A stretch of 32,462 nt of DNA from JAWVZU01 sp033722075 (lineage in GTDB: Bacteria; Pseudomonadota; Gammaproteobacteria; Xanthomonadales; SZUA-38), in NCBI GenBank assembly GCA_033722075.1, contig JAWVZU010000011.1, forward strand, positions 1 to 32,462. The letters run 5' to 3'. Shown here piece after piece: positions 31,572-32,462 of this stretch. The notes beneath the pieces are model-generated. The model did no database searches, was not told the DNA's origin, and was given only the letters and a program-made list of their open reading frames with translations. Position numbers and translations under genes: made by a program. The stretch's first letter is position 1, and each line of letters opens with the position of its first letter.

Positions 31572-32462
31572 GCGCCGGCTATCCCCAGGGCGAGCAGCAG
31601 GCCCTTGGCCTTTGATCGCGTCTCAATTAGTTCCCGCTCGTACTGCGAATCGGCGACGATCCCGGCGCCGGCGCGGAAACTCAGCCGATCCGGCTCGTGC
31701 ACGACGGTGCGGATAAGGATGTTCAGGTCCAGGCTGCCGTCCCGGTTGAGGTAACCCATGGATCCCGTATAAGCGCCGCGTCCCTCGCCCTCGAGTTCGG
31801 CGATGATCTCCATGCACCGGACTTTCGGACACCCGGTAATGGTCCCGCCCGGGAAGACGGCCCGGACGATCTGGCTGGGCCGGATACCGGGGCGCAGCGT
31901 CCCGCGCACATTCGAAACGATGTGGTGCACGTGGGCATAGCTCTCGACGACCATCAGCTCGTTGACCTCCACGCTGCCCGGTTCGCAAACGCGCCCGAGA
32001 TCGTTGCGCTCCAGGTCGATGAGCATGATGTGCTCGGCGCGCTCCTTCGGGTGTCCGATGAGCTCCGCCGTCATGCTCCCGTCATCGCTACGGTCCACCG
32101 AACGCGGTCGCGTCCCCGCTATGGGCCGCGTTTCGACGCGATCGCCGCGCACTTCCACAAGCCGCTCCGGAGAGGAGCTCAGGACCGCAGCCGAACCGAT
32201 GCGCGCCGAGCCCGCGAACGGCGCCGGGTTTGCCCGGCACAAGGCCGCGTATACGGCGTCGGCATCACTTTCGCATCGCACGTTCCAGCTGCGCGAGAGA
32301 TTCACCTGGAACACGTCCCCGTCGCGAATGTAGCGACGGATGCGCTCCACGCCGCGGGCAAAGCGCTCCGGCGGCTCCTCGGTGCCTGCGCCGAGCGACA
32401 GCCGTGGCGGCGCGGAAGCGGCGCCCGCACGGGCAGCGTCCCGGCGCATGGTGGCGAGGGTG
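31568..32462 (-). CDS. pabB: Aminodeoxychorismate synthase component I (partial)
   Basis: The frame runs off the right edge, so only the C-terminal 298 residues are visible (full PabB is about 450). PabB with PabA converts chorismate to aminodeoxychorismate. Motifs are VFQVNLSRSW, SSSPERLVEV, the chorismate-site PIAGTRPRS, HIMLIDLERNDLGRV, FPGGTITGCPKVR and GAYTGSMGYLNRDGSLDLNI. The residue matching the E. coli PabB catalytic Lys (PIKGT) is Ala, as in TrpE-type enzymes. The pabC overlap and the IIAELEGEGRGAYTGSMGY style favour PabB, but anthranilate synthase activity cannot be ruled out. Confidence 0.88.
   Translation of the reverse strand, partial: TLATMRRDAARAGAASAPPRLSLGAGTEEPPERFARGVERIRRYIRDGDVFQVNLSRSWNVRCESDADAVYAALCRANPAPFAGSARIGSAAVLSSSPERLVEVRGDRVETRPIAGTRPRSVDRSDDGSMTAELIGHPKERAEHIMLIDLERNDLGRVCEPGSVEVNELMVVESYAHVHHIVSNVRGTLRPGIRPSQIVRAVFPGGTITGCPKVRCMEIIAELEGEGRGAYTGSMGYLNRDGSLDLNILIRTVVHEPDRLSFRAGAGIVADSQYERELIETRSKAKGLLLALGIAGA

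Overview
The window looks like a chromosomal segment of a GC-rich gammaproteobacterium. Supporting markers are a fused RlmKL methyltransferase, an OxyR with cysteines at positions 199 and 208, Bpt, QueG, and a pabB-pabC-mltG-tmk-holB-pilZ run like that of Pseudomonas and Xanthomonadales-type bacteria. A GTAGGAGCG-type REP element also fits. A Wenzhouxiangella/Lysobacter-like or Chromatiales-like lineage is my guess from overall feel, not a demonstrated placement. I see no rRNA, tRNA, CRISPR, integrase or transposase gene. Coding density is high and many neighbours overlap by 4 bp, so this is mostly housekeeping chromosome with a few accessory-looking patches.

Layout from left to right. (1) 1-4900, DNA damage region: the tail of an unidentified gene, a secretin-like lipoprotein, lexA with an SOS operator over its -10, then imuA-imuB (mutasome parts without dnaE2). 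imuAB is bracketed by two related elements of about 190 bp with 8-bp-periodic inverted arms. A secreted Sel1-repeat protein follows. (2) 4850-12000: oxyR with a clear terminator and a candidate autoregulatory site, an MBL/receiver-like/GAF fusion, rlmKL, an overlapping sodium:solute symporter and a small His/Tyr/Arg-rich exported protein. (3) 12000-15960: a leftward doxX / Tat-type amidohydrolase / pirin group, divergent from a LysR regulator that probably controls it. (4) 15960-21640: bpt with an overlapping DUF3592 membrane protein, a small STAS-like protein, and queG divergent from nnr-tsaE. (5) 21640-25560: an envelope group made of an AmiC-type amidase with LysM, an exported transglutaminase-like protein and a GNAT-like/VanY fusion. 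(6) 25560-27860: a FadB/FadJ-type beta-oxidation protein, then a REP element. (7) 27865-32462, leftward: pabB (cut by the edge), pabC, mltG, tmk, holB, pilZ, linked by stop/start overlaps or near-overlaps.

The genes cooperate in modules: SOS response (lexA, imuA, imuB), oxidative/redox control (oxyR, possibly the LysR-doxX-pirin group), translation quality (rlmKL, queG, tsaE, bpt), metabolite repair (nnr), peptidoglycan processing (amidase, VanY, MltG), and the conserved folate/dTMP/DNA polymerase/type IV pilus operon. The parts I find most unusual are the paired repeat elements around imuAB, the MBL-receiver-GAF fusion, the amidohydrolase with an altered metal motif and a palindromic upstream site, and the GNAT-like/VanY fusion.
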